Notes under the pieces: model-generated
The model's database searches: none
What the model was told of the DNA's origin: nothing
What the model saw: only the letters and a program-made list of their open reading frames with translations
Shown: piece by piece, positions 1-12,202 of the stretch
How positions within the stretch are numbered: position 1 is the first letter of the stretch
Layout: every line of letters begins with the position of its first letter
From: Polyrhizophydium stewartii
Taxonomy: Eukaryota > Chytridiomycota > Chytridiomycetes > Rhizophydiales
Direction of reading: 5' to 3'
Length of the DNA stretch: 12,513 nucleotides
NCBI GenBank assembly: GCA_027604665.1
Contig: JADGIZ010000511.1
Location: 1-12,513, forward strand
Translations under genes and position numbers: made by a program

Positions 1-56
1 ATGCCCCCACTGACCCCGACGCCCGCGTGTGCCCCGCTGACACTCTGCCCACCCAG

Positions 57-1200
57 CGCCATCCTCTCGATCGTCTTTCTCAAGGAGAAGCTCAACTTCT
101 CGGGCACCGCGGGCATCTGCCTGTGCATCATTGGCGCCACCATCATTGTGCTGCATGGCCCGTCGTCCACCGCCACCGAGACAATCCCAGACTTTATGCA
201 TTTTGTCATGGCCCCGGGCTTCCTCTCCTTCGGCACCATCTGTCTCATCTTTGTTCTGTACATGATTTTCCACGTCGCCCCGCGCTACGGCCATGTCCAC
301 CCCATCGTGTACATCTCCATCACCTCGACCGTCGGCTCCTTCCTCGTCAACGCTGCCCAGGGTGCGCCTCGCGCCGCGCCGTGCGACTTGCTGCCCACCC
401 CCGCCTTGCAGATGGCTGACTCTTGCCTGCCGCGCTGCCATCGCAGGCTTTGGCTCCTCGCTGGTATACAGCTTCCGCCACTGGGAGGACGACAACCAGT
501 TCAAACTCTGGCCCATTTATCCGCTCTTTCTCTTTATCGCCATCGCCGTCGTGCTCCAGGTCAACTATCTCAACAAGGCGCTCTCGCACTTTTCGACCTC
601 GATCGTCACGCCCGTCTACTTTGTCTTCTTTTCCAGCGCCACGCTCGTGTGCTCGGCCGTGCTCTTCCAGGGATTCAATGTCGCCACGGTCATTGACGGC
701 GTCTCGATCATCCTTGGCTTCCTCAACATCGTGCTCGGCGTCGCGCTGCTCTTCCAATACAACCTCAAGATCAGCAAGCTGCAGGTGCGCTTTGTCGAGG
801 ACATCAACGATGCCGACAATGACGACGAGGAGCAGCAGAGCGACCAGAACCCGATCAAGCTCATGGCAGAGTCGTTCCCGTTGCATCCAAAGTCAAAGAC
901 TCTGCGTGGCAACCCCAACGACCCCATGCTGCCCGATGGCGGCCGCCTCAGCGACGAAACCAACCCCTCGGCGTCTGGCCAAACCTACGTGCGTCAGCCT
1001 TCTTCTCCCACCCAAGGCGTCTCAGCCACTATGCCCCAGCAATCAGCGGCCGGCGAGGTCGGCCTCGTGCAATACTCGACAGCGGCTGCAGCGGCAACCT
1101 CTCCAACCTCTGCTTCCTCGCCCACATCCGGCCAAGACCAAGCGGCGCTCCCTCTTTTGCCCGTCTCCGCGTCGGTCATTCAAGCAAGCGAGTACGCTGG

Positions 1201-1261
<61 letters not shown>

Positions 1262-2080
1262 CAATTGCAACAGGTGCCGCTCTCAGTCGTCCATGGATCT
1301 CTCTCTGATGGCCACTTTGCCGACGCCTTGAAGCAGGACATGTCCGACGCATCGATCCAATACCAGCTTCCACAGCAAATGCAGCATCCCTCATTGTCTC
1401 AGCTCCAGCAACAGCAGCAGCAGCAACAACAACAACAGCAGCAACCACAACAGCAGCCCAAGCCCGTCATTGTCGCTGGCCCCACAACGCAGCGGGTACT
1501 GCCGCCCATTGCGCGACCTGGCAGCGGCGGCGATGCTGGCTCGCGTGGCATTATCCAGCCGCGCATGCATCTGCACTCGAGCACAACCAGCTCAGCCGCA
1601 TCGGACGACGATCTTGCGACCAGCGCCGCCGAGAGCACTGTTCAAATGATGCCACGAACGGCGCTGCCTCTTCCGACGCAGATTCCGATTGGGCCGCGAC
1701 CTGTGCCCGGGCCGATGCCGGCATCGGTACTGCACGGCGCAGCATCGACGCAGCAGCAGCAGCAACATTCTCACCACCCCGGCGACGAGAGCGATTTTAC
1801 CGAAGACTCGGCGTCGCAGACGGCCGACGATGCATCGGGTCTCGCCCACGCGATACAACCGGTGCCGCTGTCGCCGCGGCTGGCGCTCAACCGGCCAGGC
1901 CCCAACTGGCGGCCGCCACAGGGCACGCTGCCCGCGATGGGTGGCGGCATGCCCATGGTCGCTGCTGGTGCTGGCGGGCCGGGTCTGATGCCCTCGGCGT
2001 CGGGGCTCGCAAGCTCGGTGTATGACGACGACTCGCGGTCGGATCTGGGAAGCATCCGCCCCAACTGGGCTGTCGCATGA
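57..2080 (+). CDS. NIPA-family magnesium transporter, 3' part of gene, with long Q-rich C-terminal tail (partial at 5')
   Basis: Exons 57-361 and 447-2080. The 85-nt intron 362-446 splits a Gly codon, and joining restores QGFGSSL followed by a DDNQF motif as in NIPA proteins. The first 56 bases look like an intron end (CTGAC at 36-40, CCCAG at 52-56), so N-terminal exons lie outside the window and the ATG at base 1 is not the start. The 645 residues present open with AILSIVFLKEKLNFSG, then about six hydrophobic segments, including VNYLNKAL and TSIVTPVYFVFFSSATL, diagnostic of the NIPA/DUF803 family. Family members move Mg2+ across plasma or endosomal membranes. After the last membrane segment (about base 775) comes a tail of some 430 residues rich in Q, S, P and A, with poly-Q tracts near 1202, 1405 and 1750. 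This is much longer than the tail of animal NIPA proteins. The fold is certain, the ion specificity inferred, and the tail's function unknown. The gene converges on DPM1. Confidence 0.9.
1202..1258 (+). repeat. Pure (CAG)19 microsatellite encoding poly-Gln
   Basis: Nineteen uninterrupted CAG codons lie in frame in the NIPA tail, followed by a His codon and LQQ. Uninterrupted CAG runs are prone to length change by slippage, so this tract is likely to be polymorphic. Confidence 0.97.
1405..1458 (+). repeat. Interrupted CAG/CAA poly-Gln tract
   Basis: A second Gln-rich tract in the NIPA tail has mixed CAG and CAA codons and one Pro, ending in QPQQQP. The CAA interruptions normally stabilise repeat length, unlike the pure tract 150 bp upstream. 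Confidence 0.9.
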
Positions 2081-2285
2081 TATTCATCCGTTTTTTTCTT
2101 TGGGAGGAGTCTTTTTACGCTCACTTTGGCAAATGGAGCTGTTCAACTTGTGATGTGTCTCGTTTTGGATCCCACACTTGTTGTGCGAGTGTGTCTGATG
2201 GGCTGCGGAGATGGAGCGAGCAGGCGATTTGAGGGATAGAATGCATTGTGGAACGAGAGTGATGAATGTGGGACCTGTTGTTTGT
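2081..2285. other. Convergent intergenic region between NIPA gene and DPM1
   Basis: These 205 bases between the two stop codons must hold both 3' ends. They are more AT-rich than the coding flanks and contain a T-run (TTTTTTT) just after the NIPA stop. I see no canonical AATAAA on either strand and no further gene. Confidence 0.7.
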
Positions 2286-6706
<4,421 letters not shown>

Positions 6707-6737
6707 ATGAAGCCAGGGAAGGCGGTTTGTTTTGTCA

Positions 6738-7394
6738 TCACCGGCGTCTCGGGGACGAGCGGCGGCGCTTGGAACGGCCGCGTGAGGATCTGGAGATTGA
6801 GCTTGAGCTTGAGTCGGACGATGTCGAACTCGAGCGGGATGACATCGAGCTCAAGCGCGACGAGCGTGACGACGAGCGAGATGATCGCGACGAAGAGCGG
6901 GACGAGCGGGACGACGACGAAGACGAAGATGAAGATGAATAGGACGACCGCGAGGATCGTGACGACGAGCTGCTGTCGCTGTCGCTCCCGCTCGACGAGT
7001 CTGACGAAGACGAGGACGACGAGGACGAAGACGAAGACGAAGACGACACGCTTGCGTGGCGCCTGCGCTTCTTGGCCTCGCGCAGGATCTTGTCTGCGAG
7101 ACCCTTGCGCTGGGCGAGCAGCGCCATGCCCTCGGGAGCGACCCCGGCGGCGTGGGCAGCAGCCTGCGCGGCGGCCGCGCCAGGGCCAGCGGCTGCCTGC
7201 TTCGCGAGGCGCTTGGTCCGCGACGGCCGGGCCACGTACGTCTGCGGCTTGGAGCACTGGTACGTCCAGTGGCCCGGCTGCAGGCAGCGCTGGCAGCGGC
7301 TGTTGTTCGAGCTCGTCGAGGCGATGCCCGCGCCGGGGCGGGCGGCACGCAGCTGCGAGAGCGACTCGACGGGGACCGCTGGCGCAAAGTTCAT
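6738..7394 (-). CDS. ZCCHC10-like zinc-knuckle protein with SR/SD-rich tail
   Basis: A single open frame of 218 residues read from the ATG at 7394. A CCHC knuckle lies at residues 34-47 (C34-x2-C37-x4-H42-x4-C47, in CQRCLQPGHWTYQC), followed by YVARPSRTKRL. The combination GHWTYxC plus RPSRT is characteristic of the ZCCHC10 family. After an Ala-rich linker and a basic KKRRRH cluster, residues 115 to about 209 are nearly all Ser with Asp and Arg, and the protein ends in basic SKRRRSSPRRR. SR-type tails of this kind usually mean a phosphorylated nuclear protein linked to RNA processing; the actual role of the family is poorly known. An in-frame stop lies just upstream. The bases 5' of the ATG (CTGAC at about 7427, then TTTCCCAG ending at 7401) resemble an intron end, so a further 5' exon is possible, though none could be matched in phase. 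The stop lies 31 bp from that of the preceding gene, tail to tail. Confidence 0.85.
   Translation of the reverse strand: MNFAPAVPVESLSQLRAARPGAGIASTSSNNSRCQRCLQPGHWTYQCSKPQTYVARPSRTKRLAKQAAAGPGAAAAQAAAHAAGVAPEGMALLAQRKGLADKILREAKKRRRHASVSSSSSSSSSSSSSSSDSSSGSDSDSSSSSRSSRSSYSSSSSSSSSSRSSRSSSRSSRSSSRSSRLSSMSSRSSSTSSDSSSSSISRSSRGRSKRRRSSPRRR
6783..7050 (-). repeat. Degenerate Ser/Asp/Arg-coding triplet repeat
   Basis: Long runs of near-identical triplets (TCG, TCC, TCT with GAC and CGC on the minus strand) encode the SR/SD tail of the ZCCHC10-like protein. On the plus strand they read as GACGAG/GACGAA and create a spurious acidic open frame. Confidence 0.8.
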
Positions 7395-7911
7395 CAACGA
7401 CTGGGAAAGTGCGCACAGTCCGAGTCAGCGACAAGCAGCCGCGGATCACAACACTCAGTGACGCAGCGATATAGAGCAGCTGTCAACCAGAGATCATCAA
7501 ACAGACTCAAGGTCCAAGCAGGCAGTGGCAAGACAATGCTCGCCTTGTGCAGAACACAAAATAACGTTGAAGAGCTGATTTGCGCTTGTGGATCGAAAGG
7601 TTGTGGTAACACTCGGCTTCTACCAACGATACTGGATCGTGGGGACGTGGGCAAGACGTGCTTCTTAATGAAACCCTCGGAACTCACACTCTGCAAACTT
7701 TGTCTTGATCGGAATGACTTGGGTTGTTGGGGCTGCTCGTGGCAGGTGGGGATGCATGCGCCGCGCGGCGGTGCTGGCAGCCACCGTGCGCACGGCGAGG
7801 TTGCGGGGCTTCGCTGCCGCTACCAGACGCCCGTGCGGCGGATCTGTGGGACCAACCTCTGTGCCAAGCAGCGAGCGGATGAGTCGGCAGGTTTCCCGAA
7901 CTTGCAGCAGC
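7395..7911. promoter_or_regulatory. Divergent intergenic/promoter region between ZCCHC10-like gene and first LDAH paralogue
   Basis: This stretch of 517 bases has clearly lower GC than its neighbours, especially about 7440-7740, and probably holds both promoters and 5' UTRs. A TATA-like CTATATC on the minus strand (around 7467-7473) lies about 75 bases before the ZCCHC10-like ATG. Open frames across it on either strand match no family I know and are not called. An ATG at 7879 is in frame with the LDAH ATG at 7912, but the paralogue supports 7912. Confidence 0.5.
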
Positions 7912-9033
7912 ATGGACGGCTTGGATGAGCGACCCGCTCTCGCCGATCACCTGCCGCCCGACGACGGGCCGACGGGCTACGAGGTGTGGAGCGTTGGCGG
8001 CCACCTCACCGAGGTGCTGCATATCCCCGCGACGCAGCCGGGCCCTGTGCGCAACGTGCTGGTGTTCATCCCAGGTGCGTCGTGTGCTTGAGGACGGCGA
8101 CGAGCGACGAGCGACCCGACGCCACGGCCGTGCTGGCGCGGCCGAGCGCCGCGGGTGCTGACCGGCCGGTGCTCGCGTGCGCTCTGGCAACTTGCAGGCA
8201 ACCCGGGCATCATCGGATACTACCACGACTACCTCGAGACGCTGCACCGTCTGAGCGGCGGCAACATCGAGGTCTTTGGATGCACGTATCCAGGCCAGTC
8301 GCAGTACCTGGCCAACCACGAGCAGCGCGTGCTGTCGCTCGACGAGCAGGTGCAGCACAAGATCGCCTTCTACGACGCCGTCAGCCGGCGTGTGGATGCG
8401 CACGAGCGAGCGGGCCGAGCAGCGGGACTTGGCGAGGTAGCGGCGCGGCCGCGGGTGTTTCTCGCAGGCCATTCGCTCGGGACGTATGTGATCCTGCAGC
8501 TGCTCAAGCATCGGCCGACGGCGCGCATCGACAAGATCCTTGCGCTGTTCCCGACGCTGCACTCGCTGGCCAAGACGCCCATGGGCCGGCAGATGTCGTG
8601 GGTCGTGATGCCCGGCGTGCGGCATACAGTGTATGCGGCGATTGCGGGCCTGCGGTCGCTGGTGCCGGTCGAGTACCTCCGCGCGATCGTGGCTGCTGTC
8701 ACGGGCCACAAGGGCCGCGCGCTCGGCGTGACGTCGCGGCTCGTGCACCCACACTCGGCCGCGAGCTCGCTGTACCTCGGCGCGTGCGAGATGGCGCAGA
8801 TCCGCGAGATGCAGCACGACGTGATCGAGCGGCATGCCGACAAGTTCATGTTCTACTATGGGTCTGTAGATGACTGGTGCCCGACGTCGCACTACGACGA
8901 GATGCGCGACACGTACCCCGAGAGCAAGACGCATCTGTGCGAGCATCGGGTGCCGCATGCGTTTGTGATTGAGCACTCGGAGCTGATTGCCGAGCAGACG
9001 GCCAAGTGGCTGCAGCCGTTTCTTCTGCAATGA
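7912..9033 (+). CDS. LDAH-family alpha/beta hydrolase, copy 1 (lipid-droplet-associated serine hydrolase)
   Basis: Exons 7912-8074 and 8198-9033, split by a 123-nt GT-AG intron within the Gly of VFIP-G-NPG; 332 residues. The start is supported by the second copy, whose ATG is exactly the same distance from the intron. The order of motifs is that of LDAH (human C2orf43): VFIPGNPG oxyanion loop (52-58), GHSLG nucleophile elbow with Ser147, LFPTLHS, an Asp at 279 in VDDWCP and His308 in PHAFV, so the Ser-Asp-His triad is complete. Family members sit on lipid droplets and influence sterol-ester and triglyceride turnover; their natural substrate is still debated. Unspliced RNA would stop at the TGA at 8089-8091. 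The second copy follows 175 bp downstream in the same direction. Most of exon 1, the intron and the start of exon 2 are almost identical to copy 2, the rest is not. Confidence 0.92.
7962..8385 (+). repeat. Near-identical block shared by the two LDAH copies (copy 1)
   Basis: Aligned without gaps to 9259-9682 (offset 1297), I count nine mismatches in 424 bases: three synonymous ones in exon 1, two in the intron, four at the start of exon 2, then none in 8219-8385 (167 bases). Similarity falls sharply at both ends. This is best read as a gene-conversion tract. Confidence 0.9.
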
Positions 9034-9208
9034 AAGCTCTCTTGGGCCGGCACAGGCGCTGGGGAAGGCGGACTGGCAGGCTGAGCATGCTGAAGGCGGC
9101 CGACGAGTGCGTTTGGTGTGCTGAGGCTTTGCCCTTGCGGTGTCGGACGAGCGGCTTCAGAATCAGGAGAAGCCCGTGCGGCGTGGCGCCGGCGCGACTT
9201 GCCCACCG
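9034..9208. other. Intergenic region between the two LDAH copies
   Basis: 175 bases hold the 3' end of copy 1 and the promoter of copy 2. No TATA box, poly(A) signal or RNA gene is evident. The sequence does not obviously resemble the region upstream of copy 1, so the two promoters have diverged or had different origins. Confidence 0.6.
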
Positions 9209-10366
9209 ATGGGTCGTGGTCGCAAGCCGCCCGCTCGCTCCGAGCAGCTGTGGGTCCCCGACGGGCCGACGGGCTACGAGGTGTGGAGCGTCGGCGGCCA
9301 CCTCACCGAGGTGCTGCACATCCCCGCGACGCAGCCGGGCCCCGTGCGCAACGTGCTGGTGTTCATCCCAGGTGCGTCGTGTGCTCGAGGACGGCGACGA
9401 GCGACGGGCGACCCGACGCCACGGCCGTGCTGGCGCGGCCGAGCGCCGCGGGTGCTGACCGGCCGGTGCTCGCGTGCGCTCTGGCAACTTGCAGGCAACC
9501 CGGGCCTCGTCGGGCACTACCACGACTACCTCGAGACGCTGCACCGTCTGAGCGGCGGCAACATCGAGGTCTTTGGATGCACGTATCCAGGCCAGTCGCA
9601 GTACCTGGCCAACCACGAGCAGCGCGTGCTGTCGCTCGACGAGCAGGTGCAGCACAAGATCGCCTTCTACGACGCCGTCAGCGAGCGTGTCGGCGCCAAC
9701 GAGCCTCAAGTTCCGATCACCTCATCTGCCCGCAAGCGACGATCGGGCATGAACAACAAGACGGCCAAGAGCATCCGCCAGCAGCCGCGGGTGTTTCTCG
9801 CGGGCCACTCGCTCGGAGTGTACGTGTGCCTGCAGATCCTCAAGGAGCGGCCCGATGCACGGATCGAAAAGGTTCTTGGGCTGTTCCCGACGCTGCACTC
9901 GATGGGATCGACGCCCAGGGGCCGCCAGGCGTCGTGGCTCCTCATGCCCGGCGTGCGGCATGTTCTGTGCGGTGTCGCGCTGGCGCTGCGGTCGGTGCTG
10001 CCCGCGTCCAGGTTCCTCGACATGGTGCGCAAGGCCACGGGCCAGAGCGGCCGCCAGCTGAGCGCCACGACGCAGCTCATCCACCTGGCGCCGCTGTCGA
10101 GCTGGATGTATCTCGCGGCGTGCGAGATGAGCGACATCCGCGAGATGCAGCACGACGCCTTTAGCCGGCACGCGGACAAGTTTATCCTGTACTATGGCGT
10201 CAACGACGGCTGGTGCCCGCAGTCCCACTATGATGAGATCCGCAGACTGTACCCGGAGACCGAGACGCATCTGTGCCAGCTCGGTGTGCCTCATGCTTTT
10301 GTGGCCCGGCACTCGGAAGCGATTGCCGGGCAGTCAGCGCGGCTGCTGCAGCCGCATTTACAATGA
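9209..10366 (+). CDS. LDAH-family alpha/beta hydrolase, copy 2
   Basis: Exons 9209-9371 and 9495-10366 with a 123-nt intron at the same Gly codon as copy 1; 344 residues. The triad is complete: Ser160 in GHSLG, Asp292 in VNDGWCP (the family form DGWCP, where copy 1 has DDWCP) and His321 in PHAFV. Residues 22-110 are nearly the same as in copy 1. Beyond that, identity falls to very roughly 60%, and the loop before the Ser elbow is 13 residues longer and basic (SSARKRRSGMNNKTAKS). Retained catalytic residues suggest both copies are active, perhaps with different substrates or partners, which is inference. Unlike copy 1, the intron is a multiple of three with no in-frame stop, so the frame stays open through it; splicing is still favoured because it restores VFIPGNPG. 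A non-ATG start further upstream (GTG at 9140) is unlikely. Confidence 0.92.
   Translation: MGRGRKPPARSEQLWVPDGPTGYEVWSVGGHLTEVLHIPATQPGPVRNVLVFIPGASCARGRRRATGDPTPRPCWRGRAPRVLTGRCSRALWQLAGNPGLVGHYHDYLETLHRLSGGNIEVFGCTYPGQSQYLANHEQRVLSLDEQVQHKIAFYDAVSERVGANEPQVPITSSARKRRSGMNNKTAKSIRQQPRVFLAGHSLGVYVCLQILKERPDARIEKVLGLFPTLHSMGSTPRGRQASWLLMPGVRHVLCGVALALRSVLPASRFLDMVRKATGQSGRQLSATTQLIHLAPLSSWMYLAACEMSDIREMQHDAFSRHADKFILYYGVNDGWCPQSHYDEIRRLYPETETHLCQLGVPHAFVARHSEAIAGQSARLLQPHLQ
9259..9682 (+). repeat. Near-identical block shared by the two LDAH copies (copy 2)
   Basis: Partner of 7962-8385. The central intron (9372-9494) differs from its counterpart at only two of 123 positions, although introns normally diverge faster than the exons around them. 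Confidence 0.9.
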
Positions 10367-10538
10367 AAGGGATTGCAGATCTCCGTGCGGGCGGGGGTTG
10401 TTGCGGGCATGGTGCGGCCAGAGGAAGTATTTCGCCGCGGCGGGAGCAATTGTTGCCGCACCCAGCGGTCGAACCCCTCGAGCGAGGTTTCCCGCAAGCA
10501 AGCGAACGAACAGCCCAGTTCAAAGCCAAGCCAGCCTC
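10367..10538. other. Intergenic region between LDAH copy 2 and the PTGR3-like gene
   Basis: 172 bases presumably contain the LDAH copy 2 3' end and the promoter and 5' UTR of the reductase gene. The last 50 bases are A/C-rich with little G, as is common in fungal 5' UTRs. No specific signal was recognised. Confidence 0.6.
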
Positions 10539-12202
10539 ATGTCCGTCCAGACCGTGCCCAACCTGCCCGAGACGTACCGCAAGTACGTGGTCCACACCCT
10601 TTCGAGCGACTTTCGCCAGGCCACGCGCCTCGAGACGCACCAGGTGGGTCGCCTGGTCGGTGTGCTCCGCGGTCGTGTGCCCCTCGGGCCGCGCCGCGCG
10701 ACCCCGGCTGCCGTCGCGGCGCTGACAGCCCGCGCCCCTGCTGCGGCCCCCGCTCCCGCCGCGGCCGTGTCCCACGTGCGCGCGGCTGGCCCGCACACGC
10801 CCGCGCCGCGCGCTGTCGGCCACATCCCGCTCCCTCGCGGGTGCCTGCTCTGGTGTCGCGGCACGTGCTGCCGGCGAATGCGGCTCATTTGGGGGGGGGG
10901 TGATTGCAGCTCAAGGACCTCATCGCCAAGCTGGGACCGAAGCTGGTTGTCGTGCGCAACAAGCACCTGGGCATCAACGCCAGCGACATCAACTTCACGT
11001 CTGGCCGCTACGACACGCGCGTGAAGCCGTGGGTCCATTTGGCTGCCTTGGGCGTCGTTGGGCACGGCCACAGAGCGTGCTGACTTTGTTGCCCGTGCGC
11101 AGGCCGTTTGACTGCGGCTTCGAGGCGCTCGGCGAGGTCGTTGCCACGGGCCCGGGCGTCAAGGTGCCGCTTCTGCAGCCCGTTGCCGTCATGTGAGTCG
11201 TGCAGCAGAGGGAGTGGTGCCGACGGTGGAGAGACGATCTGACTGGGATGGCTGCGCACAGGCTGTACGGCGCCTTTTCCGAGTACCAGATTGTGCACGA
11301 GCGCGCGCTGCTCAAGATCCCTGTGAGTGCGACTGAGTGGGGGAGCTGGCGAGCGGGGGTCGAACTTGGCGAATGTGTCGATGGCTTTCTGACGCAAAGG
11401 GCTGTATACTGCTGGGGTGGGATACAGAGCCTTGACCGCCGCTACCTGGCGCTCCTTGTGACGGGACTGACTGCGTCGCTCGCGCTCGAGTACCACGGCC
11501 GTATGAAGTCTGGCGAGACGGTGCTGGTGACTGCGGCGGCCGGCGCGACGGGCCAGATCGCGGTGCAGCTTGCCAAGCAGGCCGGAAACCACGTCATCGG
11601 GACGTGCTCGTCGGCCAGCAAGGCGGCGCACCTCAAGCGACTTGGATGCGACCGCGTGATCAACTACCGCGAGGAGAAGCTGGGCGAGGTGCTTCGCAAG
11701 GAGTACCCGCGCGGCGTGGACATTGTGTTTGAGTCTGTGGGCGGCGACATGTTCCGCGACGCGATGCGCAACCTCGGAGTGCGCGGACGCATGATTGTGA
11801 TTGGCGCCGTGGCGTCGTACACCAAGAAGCCGGAGCCCGGAGCCAAGATCAACTCGTTCCAGGCGATCTGGACGGACCAGGTGTCGACGGCGGCGCTGCT
11901 CAACAAGTCGCACACTGTGACTGGATTCTTCCTGAACAACTACAACCGCGAGTCAGCGGACCATCTTGACAAGCTAGTGCGCGCGGTGCAGGCGGGCACG
12001 CTGGAGGCGACGATCGACGCGACGCCGTATGTCGGGGTGAGCGGACCCGCGGCATCGGGGATGGGTGCTGGCTGTCGAGCTGACCGGTGCGGGCGTGCAG
12101 CTGGAGTCGGTGCCGCAGGCCATCGATGCGATGCACCGCAGCGCCAACACGGGCAAGCTGGTTGTGGACCTGGCGCCGGCGGGCGGCTCCGCGCGCCTGT
12201 GA
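10539..12202 (+). CDS. PTGR3/ZADH2-like medium-chain dehydrogenase/reductase with C-terminal PTS1-type ARL
   Basis: Six exons: 10539-10643, 10910-11028, 11103-11192, 11262-11322, 11428-12036 and 12101-12202. The introns are 266, 74, 69, 105 and 64 nt. The joins give 361 residues and restore family motifs across junctions (VKPPFDCGFEALGEV, AVMLYGAFSEY, YVGLESVPQAIDAM). Prostaglandin reductase 3 enzymes use NADPH to reduce the double bond of 15-keto-prostaglandins and related lipid enones. Seen here: a GroES-like N-terminal half with NASDINFTSGRY (58-69), a Rossmann fold with TAAAGATGQIAVQLAKQAG (160-178) for the cofactor, IGTCSS, LGCDRVINY, VFESVGGDMF and GFFLNNY. The structural and catalytic zinc ligands of classical alcohol dehydrogenases are absent, as expected for the quinone-reductase-like branch. 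The last three residues, ARL, fit the peroxisomal signal [SAC][KRH][LM]; vertebrate PTGR3 is likewise peroxisomal. The fungal substrate is unknown. Confidence 0.93.
10644..10909 (+). other. Long first intron of the PTGR3-like gene with a G10 run at its 3' end
   Basis: This is the longest intron in the window (266 nt). Instead of a pyrimidine tract, the acceptor is preceded by ten consecutive G (10891-10900) and then TGATTGCAG. The best CTGAC-type branch site (about 10720) is some 185 nt upstream. Removal is required to connect the two coding frames. Confidence 0.75.

Noticed and set aside
423..1331. Alternative frame over the NIPA tail ending in poly-Ser
   Set aside because: The CAG run reads as AGC in this frame. 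It lacks the NIPA membrane segments carried by the correct frame.
7575..7640. Possible tRNA on the minus strand (TTTCGATCC resembling a T-loop/B box, with a TTGGTAGAA A-box-like element)
   Set aside because: The T-stem and acceptor stem do not pair, and no anticodon arm can be drawn.
7394..7696. Minus-strand 100-residue open frame in the intergenic island
   Set aside because: It has no recognisable motif, ends at the ZCCHC10-like start region in another frame, and cannot be joined to that gene in phase through the visible GTGAGT donor near 7687.
7056..7928. Plus-strand open frame antisense to the ZCCHC10-like gene and running into the intergenic island, with a Walker-A-like AGSGKT
   Set aside because: Most of it is the antisense of a well-supported gene. 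The GxGKT match is isolated, with no Walker B or other NTPase motif, and the frame is not continued in phase by any plausible exon.
7684..9030. Long minus-strand open frame (448 codons) opposite LDAH copy 1, with a similar one at 8846-9709
   Set aside because: The two look alike only because they are antisense to the duplicated LDAH genes. High GC suppresses stop codons, and the composition (Arg/His/Ala) is typical of shadow frames.
9140..9208. N-terminal extension of LDAH copy 2 from a GTG codon
   Set aside because: The ATG at 9209 lies exactly as far from the intron as the ATG of copy 1 does, giving two N-termini of 54 residues. The upstream part is not shared.
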